In this document: positions 1 to 5,939 of the stretch, in pieces
Layout: each line of letters begins with the position of its first letter
Numbering within the stretch: the first letter of the stretch is position 1
Origin: Oscillospiraceae bacterium
Lineage (GTDB): Bacteria > Bacillota > Clostridia > Oscillospirales > Ruminococcaceae
NCBI GenBank assembly: GCA_024684395.1
Contig: JAIKWY010000058.1
Span: 1 to 36,321 of the forward strand
Direction of reading: 5' to 3'
DNA length: 36,321 nt
Notes under the pieces: model-generated
Told to the model about the DNA's origin: nothing
The model's database searches: none
What the model saw: only the letters and a program-made list of their open reading frames with translations
Made by a program: the position numbers and the translations under genes

Positions 1-38
1 TTGACTGCCATCCCCTGCAAATCTGCTCTTTAACAGAC

Positions 39-63
39 AAAGAGGAGGCCGGTGCCTCCTCTT
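39..63 (-). terminator. Intrinsic terminator of the GTPase gene
   Basis: A perfect 10-base-pair inverted repeat (AAGAGGAGGC / GCCTCCTCTT) with a 4-base loop lies just past the GTPase stop codon on the minus strand. The tail after the stem is only moderately T-rich (TTTGTCTGTT). Reading it as the 3' end of the minus-strand transcript is inference from position and stem quality. Confidence 0.6.
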
Positions 64-69
64 GCTGTT

Positions 70-1230
70 TTATTCGGTTATGCCCTCGTCCGGGAGCGCC
101 TTTTTCTTCCGCCGGTTCAGCAGCTCCTTGAACTTGCTGGCGCCTGTCTCCGTGGTCAGATCCTCCGCACGCATCGTGCCGAGGTAGATCTGCTCCATCA
201 GCAAGATATATGCCTCGCCGAGCGCTGTCGTCACGATGCCCGCCGTTGCGCCGGAGATCGTGCCCCCGACGGCGATCGTGCCCGGATTCGGCACGAGCTT
301 GAGCAGGTTCGTTGCGATGGTGCGCCCCACGATCGTGGCACCGCCGGAGCCGAGCGCCGAGGAGACAAAGCCCGTCAGCACGCTCTTGTCCACATCCAGT
401 CCGAAGATCGCCGTGATGCTGGCGATCATCGCCACCTGGGTGGGAATGAGCATTGCCGCATCCGCAAAGGGTACCGGTGCAAAGCCCTCACCGAAAGCGG
501 CCGCAACTGCGGCGGCAACGGCTGCATGGGCTCGTTTTTTTTTGGCTCTGAGAGAGACCTTCTGCACGTTCATGAGCGTGTCCTGGAGCTCATCCGGCAG
601 GACCTGTCCCATGACCTCGATGAGCGTATCGAGTCCGTAAGCCTTGGCGACATACTCCTCGTCAAAATCAATATCCTGCGCCAGCACCGGGCAGACCTTG
701 CAGATCTCAAGGTTCTCGCCCTCGATGCAGCGCTTCATCTCCTCCGCCTTCTTCTTCGGGAATGCCTGTGTCAGCACGATGAAGACCGGCACTCTCGTCA
801 GGCGGTTCTCCTCCGTGAAGCTGCGGAGCCATTCGAGCTCGCTCTCGTCAAATGTCCGGTTGGAGCCGACATTGACGCAGTACCACAGCGCATGGATCGC
901 CTTGTTGATGTCATGTCCCGTATTGCCGCTGTGGATGATCTTCAAAACTTCATCCTTGACGGCAGCCTGCTGCTTCTTGCCGAGCTCAAAGCCCGGTGTA
1001 TCGTAGATCGCCAGCGGGAAACCCGGCTTTGTGATGCAGCGGATCGACTGCGTGACCGGACGTCCGATGCCCGTTTCGGCAAGGTTCTCCCGGAATACGG
1101 AGTTGATGAGCGTGCTCTTGCCCACACCGGATTTGCCGACCACCACGATGTTGAGCGTGGTCATGTTCCGGATCCGCTGGCTGATGGCTTCCATCGCCTG
1201 TTTTGCAATATCCTCAGCAAAAATATCCAT
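70..1230 (-). CDS. Era/dynamin-like GTPase with C-terminal DUF697-like region
   Basis: This 386-residue protein has an N-terminal G domain and a hydrophobic C-terminal half. Seen in the sequence: a P-loop GKSGVGKS at about residues 32-39, a G3 motif DTPG at about 77-80, and a degenerate G4 region (VFIVLTQAF) where NKxD would normally stand. After about residue 220 comes an Ala-rich segment with two long hydrophobic stretches, resembling the DUF697/YcjF type that ties GTPases to membranes. I start at the ATG at 1230 because GGAGG lies 8 bases upstream. A GTG at 1239 in the same frame overlaps that ribosome site and is less likely. The gene follows the small membrane gene with only a few bases between, so the two are probably one operon. 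The cellular role is unknown; membrane or stress GTPase is inference. Confidence 0.8.
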   Translation of the reverse strand: MDIFAEDIAKQAMEAISQRIRNMTTLNIVVVGKSGVGKSTLINSVFRENLAETGIGRPVTQSIRCITKPGFPLAIYDTPGFELGKKQQAAVKDEVLKIIHSGNTGHDINKAIHALWYCVNVGSNRTFDESELEWLRSFTEENRLTRVPVFIVLTQAFPKKKAEEMKRCIEGENLEICKVCPVLAQDIDFDEEYVAKAYGLDTLIEVMGQVLPDELQDTLMNVQKVSLRAKKKRAHAAVAAAVAAAFGEGFAPVPFADAAMLIPTQVAMIASITAIFGLDVDKSVLTGFVSSALGSGGATIVGRTIATNLLKLVPNPGTIAVGGTISGATAGIVTTALGEAYILLMEQIYLGTMRAEDLTTETGASKFKELLNRRKKKALPDEGITE

Positions 1231-1235
1231 CTGCG

Positions 1236-1475
1236 TCACCTCCCGGCGTCTTCGCCCTCTGTCTCGATCGTATAGGCATCCTTTTGCAGCACGATCACGT
1301 CCTGATCCTTCGGAGTGATGCGCCCTGATTCAAGGTCGAACTCGAATTTCCCAGCCGCCTTTTTCAGCGCCTTGATGCCCGTTTTCAGCATCAGCGGTGC
1401 CACGGCACAGGTCACGACTGTCAGCACAGCGCCGCCTGCGACCAGATTCCTGGCAAGATGCATCGGTTTTTTCAT
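1236..1475 (-). CDS. Small membrane-anchored protein upstream of GTPase
   Basis: A 79-residue protein of unknown function. Residues about 10-30 form a single hydrophobic helix (AGGAVLTVVTCAVAP), followed by a short basic/amphipathic stretch and an acidic C-terminus. The ATG at 1475 is chosen because GGGAGGG lies 9 bases upstream; a GTG two codons earlier is too close to it. Its stop codon lies 5 bases before the GTPase start and inside that gene's ribosome site, so translation of the two is likely coupled. Context suggests it partners or regulates the GTPase at the membrane; I recognise no family. Confidence 0.65.
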   Translation of the reverse strand: MKKPMHLARNLVAGGAVLTVVTCAVAPLMLKTGIKALKKAAGKFEFDLESGRITPKDQDVIVLQKDAYTIETEGEDAGR

Positions 1476-1509
1476 AGGCACGTCCCTCCCTGTTCTTGAT
1501 TCCTGTTAC

Positions 1510-1538
1510 ATTATAACACGAAGAGCCCCTGTTGTCAA
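1510..1538 (-). promoter_or_regulatory. Sigma-A promoter of the GTPase operon
   Basis: TTGACA at 1533-1538 and TATAAT at 1510-1515 on the minus strand are separated by exactly 17 bases, a perfect housekeeping consensus. The -35 box sits inside the loop of an inverted repeat GCCCCTG (1525-1531) / CAGGGGC (1543-1549), which could be an operator or the end of the upstream tetR-family transcript. Confidence 0.85.
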
Positions 1539-1577
1539 GCATCAGGGGCATTACAAGACGGTAAAAATTATTTACAT

Positions 1578-2198
1578 TCAGGTGGTAGGCTCTTTGTAGA
1601 AGCCCTTCTTCATGAGCTCCATTTTCGACTGGTAGCGTTCGAGCACCTGCTGTTCGGTGTCCTCTGTAATAAAGATGTAGGCAACGTCCTTCAGCGCCGT
1701 GCTGATGAGGATGGAATACAGCGTCCGGATCTCGTCCTCATCGGTGATCGTCATGCAGTCCGTGCTGATGTAGTCCTTGACCAGCTCGAAATTCTGGATG
1801 CGCTCCTGGAGCGAGCCGTCCTGCTGCCATACCGTGTCGAACAGGTGGAGGTTGCAGAACAGATTGAAGCGGAACGTCCGGGGATCCTTGTAGCAGAGCA
1901 TACGCACCGCATGGCGGTATGCCTGCCAGACCGCATCGAAGATGTCGCCGCCGTTGGTCTGGAGCTTCTCGGTGATGATCTTGATGATGAGCTTCTGGTA
2001 ATCCGAGATGAGAAAGAGGTAGATGTCCTCCTTGTTGGCAAAATACTGATAAAAGCTCCCCCGTGAGATGTCGCATTCCTTGATGACGTTCCCCACGGAG
2101 AACTGCTCATATGGTACTCTTGCGATCTCGTCCTTGATCGCCTGTAGGATCCTCTCCTGTTTCGATTCCGGCAACCGGAAAAAAGTCTCTGACGGCAC
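1578..2198 (-). CDS. TetR/AcrR-family transcriptional regulator
   Basis: A 206-residue regulator of normal TetR length. The N-terminal helix-turn-helix is clear: a first helix in SKQERILQAIKDEI, then SVGNVIKECDISRGSFYQYFANKEDIY, the typical TetR recognition helix and FxxKEDL/Y tail. The remainder is an all-helical ligand/dimer domain that I cannot assign to a substrate. The GTG at 2198 is used because GGGGGAG lies 7-8 bases upstream and puts the HTH at the usual distance from the N-terminus; an upstream extension in frame has no ribosome site. It is transcribed away from the AraC regulator and ABC exporter and toward the GTPase operon, so it may control either. Exporter control is common for the family, but here it is inference. 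Confidence 0.88.
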   Translation of the reverse strand: MPSETFFRLPESKQERILQAIKDEIARVPYEQFSVGNVIKECDISRGSFYQYFANKEDIYLFLISDYQKLIIKIITEKLQTNGGDIFDAVWQAYRHAVRMLCYKDPRTFRFNLFCNLHLFDTVWQQDGSLQERIQNFELVKDYISTDCMTITDEDEIRTLYSILISTALKDVAYIFITEDTEQQVLERYQSKMELMKKGFYKEPTT

Positions 2199-2221
2199 GT
2201 CCGTCTCCCCCTTTGTAGATC

Positions 2222-2241
2222 GGCAGAATTGCCATACTGCC
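2222..2241. promoter_or_regulatory. Candidate TetR operator (inverted repeat)
   Basis: A 20-base imperfect palindrome with arms GGCAG and CTGCC and partly symmetric centre lies in the 5' leader of the tetR-like gene, about 60 bases downstream of its -10 box. TetR proteins usually bind such palindromes near their own promoter. It could equally be a weak mRNA hairpin. Confidence 0.35.
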
Positions 2242-2301
2242 AAATTTTACCATAAAGTATCTTAACTTCCTGCATTTTTTCCTGCAATTTATGCTATTTC
2301 T

Positions 2302-2330
2302 ATTTTACACAATTCTTCGTAAAATGTCAA
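2302..2330 (-). promoter_or_regulatory. Sigma-A promoter of the TetR gene
   Basis: Minus-strand TTGACA at 2325-2330 and TAAAAT at 2302-2307 with a 17-base spacer. It faces away from the AraC promoter located about 70 bases further right. Confidence 0.75.
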
Positions 2331-2401
2331 GGGATTCCTGAAAAAAATATTACCTGCCGTAAAACTGCACAAAAGAATCCTGAAAAAAACTTGTAAAAAG
2401 C

Positions 2402-2430
2402 TTGACAAATGTGCCAAAATGTAGTAAGAT
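2402..2430 (+). promoter_or_regulatory. Sigma-A promoter of the AraC-ABC operon
   Basis: TTGACA at 2402-2407 and TAAGAT at 2425-2430 with a 17-base spacer. The resulting leader before the AraC start is about 110 bases. Confidence 0.75.
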
Positions 2431-2476
2431 GATACTATAGCAAAACGACAATCGGTTTGTTGAAAAAGGGATGCCA

Positions 2477-2499
2477 CCTGCTCCCGGGGATAGAGCAGG
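2477..2499 (+). other. Leader hairpin upstream of AraC gene
   Basis: CCTGCTC at 2477-2483 pairs perfectly with GAGCAGG at 2493-2499 in the 5' leader of the AraC gene. No T-run follows, so it is not a typical terminator; it may affect mRNA stability. Confidence 0.4.
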
Positions 2500-2546
2500 G
2501 ACAGCTTCGCACCATTGCCATATTATGTCACGAAAGAAGGGGAGCC

Positions 2547-3362
2547 ATGCTACAGCCTAATGAGATCAGCCTGATCGGATGCGGCGAACAGACGCAGCCC
2601 GAAGCGCTCGTTCTGAACACGACCATGCCGGAGAACGACTTTTTCGTCCTCATGTGCGGTGTCAGATCGACCGTTCGGCTGAATGACAGACAGTACTACA
2701 TGCAGCCATTCACATTCCTGATCCACCCGTTTGAGGAGGGCAGGATCCGCCTTGAACCACAGGGCAATGCCTACAGCAGATACCTGCATCTGCGCCTTTC
2801 GTCCCACTATCTGAAAGAGCTCCGTGACCGTGGGCTCGGGATGAAGGAGCTCCACACGCTCGCAAGACCGCTCGTTGTGGAGGAGGTCTGGAAGCTGCTG
2901 CTCGAATCACAGAACACCGATACAGAATCCTCCCGCGCCATCGGCATCCATGCGCTGAACCTGCTGGTCTGTCTGCTGTGGGAGGCATCGGACGGCACCG
3001 TCGCCCGTGCAGCCGAGGTGCCGCACTATGACAAGCTCTCGGCACTGCGCCACAAGATCTACCAGCACCCCGAGGAGAGCTGGTTCATCCAGGACATCTG
3101 CGAGGAACTGGGCATCAGCAGACCCTATTTCCACAAGATCTATCTTGCGGCATTCGGCACGACCTGCACACAGGATGTCATCGCCAGCCGCATCGCCTGC
3201 TCCAAGCACCTGCTTGAAACGACCGACGACGCCATCGCCGCCGTGTCCCAGCAGAGCGGCTTCGAGACGGATGTCTACTTCATGCGCCAGTTCAAGCGCC
3301 ACGTCGGCATGACCCCGACCGCCTACCGGAGGATCTACCGGCAGACGAAGGTCAGTCCGTAA
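2547..3362 (+). CDS. AraC-family transcriptional regulator
   Basis: A 271-residue regulator. The N-terminal part (about 1-150) looks like the cupin-type effector domain of AraC proteins (MQPFTFLIHPFEEGRIRL and a His-containing YLHLRLSSHYLKEL stretch). The last 100 residues carry the paired HTH: first motif in FIQDICEELGISRPYFHKIY, second in AIAAVSQQSGFETDVYFMRQFKR, closing with the family signature VGMTPTAYRR. The ATG at 2547 follows GAAGGGGAG at good spacing; a longer reading frame from 2457 runs through the leader hairpin and has no ribosome site. It sits 15 bases before the ABC exporter and probably regulates that operon. The effector is unknown. Confidence 0.88.
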   Translation: MLQPNEISLIGCGEQTQPEALVLNTTMPENDFFVLMCGVRSTVRLNDRQYYMQPFTFLIHPFEEGRIRLEPQGNAYSRYLHLRLSSHYLKELRDRGLGMKELHTLARPLVVEEVWKLLLESQNTDTESSRAIGIHALNLLVCLLWEASDGTVARAAEVPHYDKLSALRHKIYQHPEESWFIQDICEELGISRPYFHKIYLAAFGTTCTQDVIASRIACSKHLLETTDDAIAAVSQQSGFETDVYFMRQFKRHVGMTPTAYRRIYRQTKVSP

Positions 3363-3377
3363 CAGCGGGGGATGCAC

Positions 3378-5156
3378 ATGCGTGAAACGATCCTGCGTAT
3401 CCTGCGCTATACCCGGCATTACCGGCAGTATCTGATCCTGACCGTGCTGTGTACGCTCATCGGGGTGTCGCTCTCGCTGACCGTGCCGGTCATGATCGGC
3501 GATGCTGTGGACTATGCCGTAGCGGCGGGACAGGTGGACTACAACGGACTTGCCCGGACGGTGCTGCTGCTTGGCGGCACCGTGCTTGTTTCTGCCGTCT
3601 TCCAGTGGCTGGCAGGGCTCTGCATCAACCGCCTCGCCTTCGGGACGGTCAGGGAGCTCCGCACCGAGGTCATGCAGAAGCTCGGCACCGTGCCCATCTC
3701 CTATATCGACCGGAATGCCCGTGGCGACATCATCACAAGGGTCATCTCCGACATCGAGATCCTCTCGGACGGTCTGTTACAGGGCTTTGCACAGCTCTTC
3801 ACGGGCATCGTCACGATCCTGGGCACGCTCATTTTCATGCTGACGATCAATGTCCGCATCACGGTGCTGGTCGTGCTGCTGACGCCGGTCTCGCTGTTCG
3901 TGGCGGCGAAGATCACCTCCCTCTCCCACAGCGCCTTTGCACGGCAGTCGGAGCTGCGCGGCAGCATTGGCGCCCTGACCGAGGAGCTGGCGGGCAATCC
4001 GGCGCTCGTGCGTGATCTTGCCTACGAGGACAGAGCCGTGGCGCGCTTTACCGCGATCAATTCCGAGCTCGGCACGGCAGGACGGCGGGCGACCTTCTTC
4101 GCCTCGATCAGCAACCCCTCGACACGCTTTGTCAACGGGCTGATCTATGCCGCCGTCGGGCTCGCCGGAGCGCTCGGGGCAGTCGGCGCCGTACCGTGGA
4201 TCGGTGCGATGAGCGTCGGCAGCCTTGCGTCCTTCCTGAGCTTCGCCAACCAGTACACCAAACCGTTCAACGAGATCTCCGGCGTCATTGCGGAGCTCCA
4301 GAACGCCGTCTCCTGCGCCCAGCGGGTGTTCGAGGTGCTCGATGCGGACTCGGAGCCGTCCGATGCGGATGCGCTCGTGCCGGAGAGCTGCAAGGGCAGC
4401 ATCGCCTTCCGGGACGTGAGCTTCTCCTATCTGCCGGAAAAGCCGCTGATACGCCATTTCTCCACCAAAGTCGAGCCCGGGCAGCGCATTGCCATCGTGG
4501 GGCCGACCGGCTGCGGCAAATCGACGATCATCAACCTCCTGCTGCGCTTCTATGAGATACAGAGCGGCAGCATCACCCTTGACGAGACCGAGACCTCGGC
4601 GCTCCGACGGGATGCGCTGCGGGGGCAGTTCGGCATGGTCTTGCAGGAGACATGGATCTTCACCGGGACAGTGGCGGAGAATATCGCCTATGGCAAGCCG
4701 GATGCGACCCGGGAGGAGATCGAAGCCGCCGCAAAGGCAGCCCATGCGCACGGATTCATCCGCCGTCTGCCGCAGGGCTATGACACGCCGATCTCAGACA
4801 GCGCCGGGCTCTCGCAGGGGCAGAAGCAGCTTTTGTGCATCGCCCGCATCATACTGACGGATCCGCCGATGCTGATCCTCGACGAGGCGACCAGCTCCAT
4901 CGACCTGCGCACGGAGCACCGCATACAGCGTGCTTTTGAGAAGCTGATGCAGGGCAAGACGAGCTTCATCATCGCCCACCGGCTCTCGACCATCCGCACG
5001 GCAGACCGGATCCTTGTCATGCGGGACGGCAACATCATCGAGCAGGGCACACACGAGGAGCTGCTCTCGCAGGATGGCTTCTATGCGCAGCTCTATCAGG
5101 CACAGTTCGCCCACGGGGAGCCCCCGCTGGCAGGCGCACGCCGGGTCTCTCATTAG
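3378..5156 (+). CDS. ABC exporter, fused permease and ATPase
   Basis: A 592-residue half-transporter of the ABCB/MsbA type. The first ~310 residues hold six membrane segments, with the coupling-region motif VISDIEILSDG. The ATPase domain shows Walker A GPTGCGKST (about 375-383), a Q-loop (GMVLQETWIFTGT), signature LSQGQ (about 478-482), Walker B LILDEAT with the catalytic Glu, and switch His in IIAHRLST. All catalytic residues are intact, so it should work as a homodimer exporting a drug, lipid or peptide; the substrate cannot be read. ATG 3378 is preferred over ATG 3372 because the GGGGG ribosome site abuts the first. It is co-transcribed with the AraC gene. The last dozen codons (HGEPPLAGARRVSH) are encoded by a dispersed repeat, so the C-terminal tail is probably not ancestral. 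Confidence 0.9.
   Translation: MRETILRILRYTRHYRQYLILTVLCTLIGVSLSLTVPVMIGDAVDYAVAAGQVDYNGLARTVLLLGGTVLVSAVFQWLAGLCINRLAFGTVRELRTEVMQKLGTVPISYIDRNARGDIITRVISDIEILSDGLLQGFAQLFTGIVTILGTLIFMLTINVRITVLVVLLTPVSLFVAAKITSLSHSAFARQSELRGSIGALTEELAGNPALVRDLAYEDRAVARFTAINSELGTAGRRATFFASISNPSTRFVNGLIYAAVGLAGALGAVGAVPWIGAMSVGSLASFLSFANQYTKPFNEISGVIAELQNAVSCAQRVFEVLDADSEPSDADALVPESCKGSIAFRDVSFSYLPEKPLIRHFSTKVEPGQRIAIVGPTGCGKSTIINLLLRFYEIQSGSITLDETETSALRRDALRGQFGMVLQETWIFTGTVAENIAYGKPDATREEIEAAAKAAHAHGFIRRLPQGYDTPISDSAGLSQGQKQLLCIARIILTDPPMLILDEATSSIDLRTEHRIQRAFEKLMQGKTSFIIAHRLSTIRTADRILVMRDGNIIEQGTHEELLSQDGFYAQLYQAQFAHGEPPLAGARRVSH
5113..5143 (+). repeat. 31-base dispersed repeat, copy A
   Basis: This stretch matches 15407-15437 at 30 of 31 bases (key core GGGGAGCCCCCGCTGGCAG). 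Here it forms the 3' end of the ABC exporter coding region. The copies share orientation and both sit at the 3' end of a gene. Confidence 0.75.
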
Positions 5157-5163
5157 CATCATG

Positions 5164-5190
5164 GCGCAGCTCCTGCGCTGCGGCTGTTTT
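5164..5190 (+). terminator. Probable terminator of the AraC-ABC operon
   Basis: GCGCAG / CTGCGC with a three-base loop, eight bases after the ABC stop, followed by a short T-containing tail (CTGTTTTA). The stem is short, so efficiency is uncertain. Confidence 0.5.
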
Positions 5191-5228
5191 ATTGCGCAGA
5201 TTTTCACTGCATTTTTTGAAAAAAAGAC

Positions 5229-5257
5229 TTGACAAACGGTTCCCGCTGTGGTATAAT
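5229..5257 (+). promoter_or_regulatory. Sigma-A promoter of tRNA-Pro
   Basis: TTGACA at 5229-5234 and TATAAT at 5252-5257, perfect consensus with a 17-base spacer, about 38 bases before the tRNA 5' end. Confidence 0.85.
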
Positions 5258-5294
5258 ATTATTCGGTGGGTTGCCACCAGTACCCCATATAGGT

Positions 5295-5367
5295 CTGGGT
5301 GTGGCGCAGTTGGTAGCGCGCTACCTTGGGGTGGTAGAGGCCGTGGGTTCAAGTCCCGTCACTCAGA
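5295..5367 (+). tRNA. tRNA-Pro (anticodon GGG)
   Basis: A 73-base cloverleaf can be folded by eye. The acceptor arms CTGGGTG / CACTCAG pair with one G-U; the D arm is GCGC...GCGC with AGTTGGTAG; the anticodon stem CTACC / GGTAG encloses loop TTGGGGT (anticodon GGG); the T loop is TTCAAGT. The discriminator is A and the CCA end is not encoded, so CCA must be added after transcription. It has its own promoter. It decodes CCC/CCU proline codons. Confidence 0.93.
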
Positions 5368-5391
5368 CTTTGCAGCCAAAAGCTGCATCAG

Positions 5392-5426
5392 ATGCGCTCC
5401 GAGCATAGCTTGGGGCGCATTTCTGT
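5392..5426 (+). terminator. Possible tRNA-Pro terminator
   Basis: ATGCGCTCC (5392-5400) pairs with GGGGCGCAT (5412-5420) with one G-U, followed by TTCTGT. It is the first good stem after the tRNA, but the T tail is weak. A smaller TGCAGC/GCTGCA stem lies between the tRNA and this hairpin. Confidence 0.4.
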
Positions 5427-5599
5427 ATGCATGGGACGCATTGTTCCTAAAAATGTAACGATCCGAAACGCCCCCACGCCCGGTTCGCACCGGCGCAGGC
5501 ATGGGAAAAACAGCAATTTTGCCCCTGTTTTTTCTTCGATGATAGTCTGACTTTCAGGAGGCCCGCAGCATCCGCTCCCAAAAAATCTCACATTGCCTC
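5427..5599. other. Non-coding gap with hairpins between tRNA and CRISPR region
   Basis: I see no convincing gene here. It contains a bulged hairpin (CGCCCGGT / ACCGGCG around 5478-5495) and an A/T-rich inverted repeat GAAAAACAG (5505-5513) / CTGTTTTT (5525-5532) followed by TC, which could terminate transcription in either direction. An 85-residue open frame on the minus strand has no start context or recognisable domain. Confidence 0.4.
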
Positions 5600-5628
5600 T
5601 TGACTTTTTGTATAAACTGTGGTATACT
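5600..5628 (+). promoter_or_regulatory. Sigma-A promoter of the CRISPR mini-array
   Basis: TTGACT at 5600-5605 and TATACT at 5623-5628 with a 17-base spacer. There is no protein-coding gene downstream on this strand before yqfC, so the promoter must serve a non-coding transcript that reads the leader and the CRISPR repeats. Confidence 0.75.
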
Positions 5629-5635
5629 AATAACA

Positions 5636-5708
5636 GTTGCAGCACCTGTCACCGGCAAAGCGCACGAAAGCGCAGCCAGAAAGCGTCCAGGAATGATGCA
5701 CTTTTAGG
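5636..5708 (+). other. Transcribed leader of the CRISPR mini-array, structured
   Basis: About 73 bases between the predicted transcription start and the first repeat. It contains GCGC...GCGC around GAAA (about 5660-5673), a small stable hairpin. Its first six bases, GTTGCA (5636-5641), are complementary to TGCAAC inside the first repeat (5711-5716) and identical to the first six bases of that repeat, so the leader could fold onto the repeat. The leader start could also be a worn ancestral repeat (GTTGCA ... CGCACGAAAGC), but the match is too weak to claim. Confidence 0.45.
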
Positions 5709-5808
5709 GTTGCAACTCACACGCCTCACGGCGATTGAAACGTCTTTGCTTCCGGCTGGTTCTGCATGAACGACAGCTACACGTCACACGCCGCACGGCG
5801 CTCGAAGC
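5709..5808 (+). CRISPR. Orphan one-spacer CRISPR mini-array (repeat-spacer-degenerate repeat)
   Basis: Two 33-base units, 5709-5741 and 5776-5808, flank a 34-base unique spacer (5742-5775). The units agree at 25 of 33 positions. The first ends in ATTGAAAC, the classic 3' handle of type I/III repeats, and begins GTTGCAAC. Both carry the same hairpin CGCC-NCAC-GGCG in the centre. The second is altered mainly at its two ends (handle CTCGAAGC), as expected for a leader-distal terminal repeat. Repeat and spacer lengths fit Cas6- or Cas5-processed class 1 arrays. Orientation agrees with the sigma-A promoter at 5600-5628. No cas gene lies in the window, so any processing would need proteins encoded elsewhere. 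Alternative: two homologous hairpins of a structured non-coding RNA, or the remnant of a decayed array. Confidence 0.62.
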
Positions 5809-5872
5809 AGGACGAGATCCTACGAAATGTCGATGTGCAGCCGATGCAGCACATCCGCATGAAAAAACAAAA

Positions 5873-5912
5873 CGTCCGCTCTTCCGTCCTGTTATGGACA
5901 AAAGAGCGGGCG
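5873..5912. terminator. Bidirectional terminator between CRISPR transcript and YlbJ-like gene
   Basis: CGTCCGCTCTT (5873-5883) pairs with AAGAGCGGGCG (5902-5912) with one G-U. On the minus strand it is followed by TTTTGTTTTTTC, a strong terminator tail for the YlbJ-like gene. On the plus strand the tail is CTCTATTTATATCT, weaker, and would end the CRISPR transcript. Confidence 0.7.
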
Positions 5913-5939
5913 CTCTATTTATATCTATCTGAAAAATGG

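Noticed and set aside
5388-5645. An 85-residue minus-strand frame after the tRNA
   Set aside because: It overlaps the tRNA-side terminator and the CRISPR promoter, and has no ribosome site or domain.
5636-5716. Leader of the mini-array as a c-di-GMP (GEMM) riboswitch, because of GGCAAA and GAAAGC
   Set aside because: The conserved GACGCAAAGC core and tetraloop receptor pattern are not present, and no gene follows on that strand.
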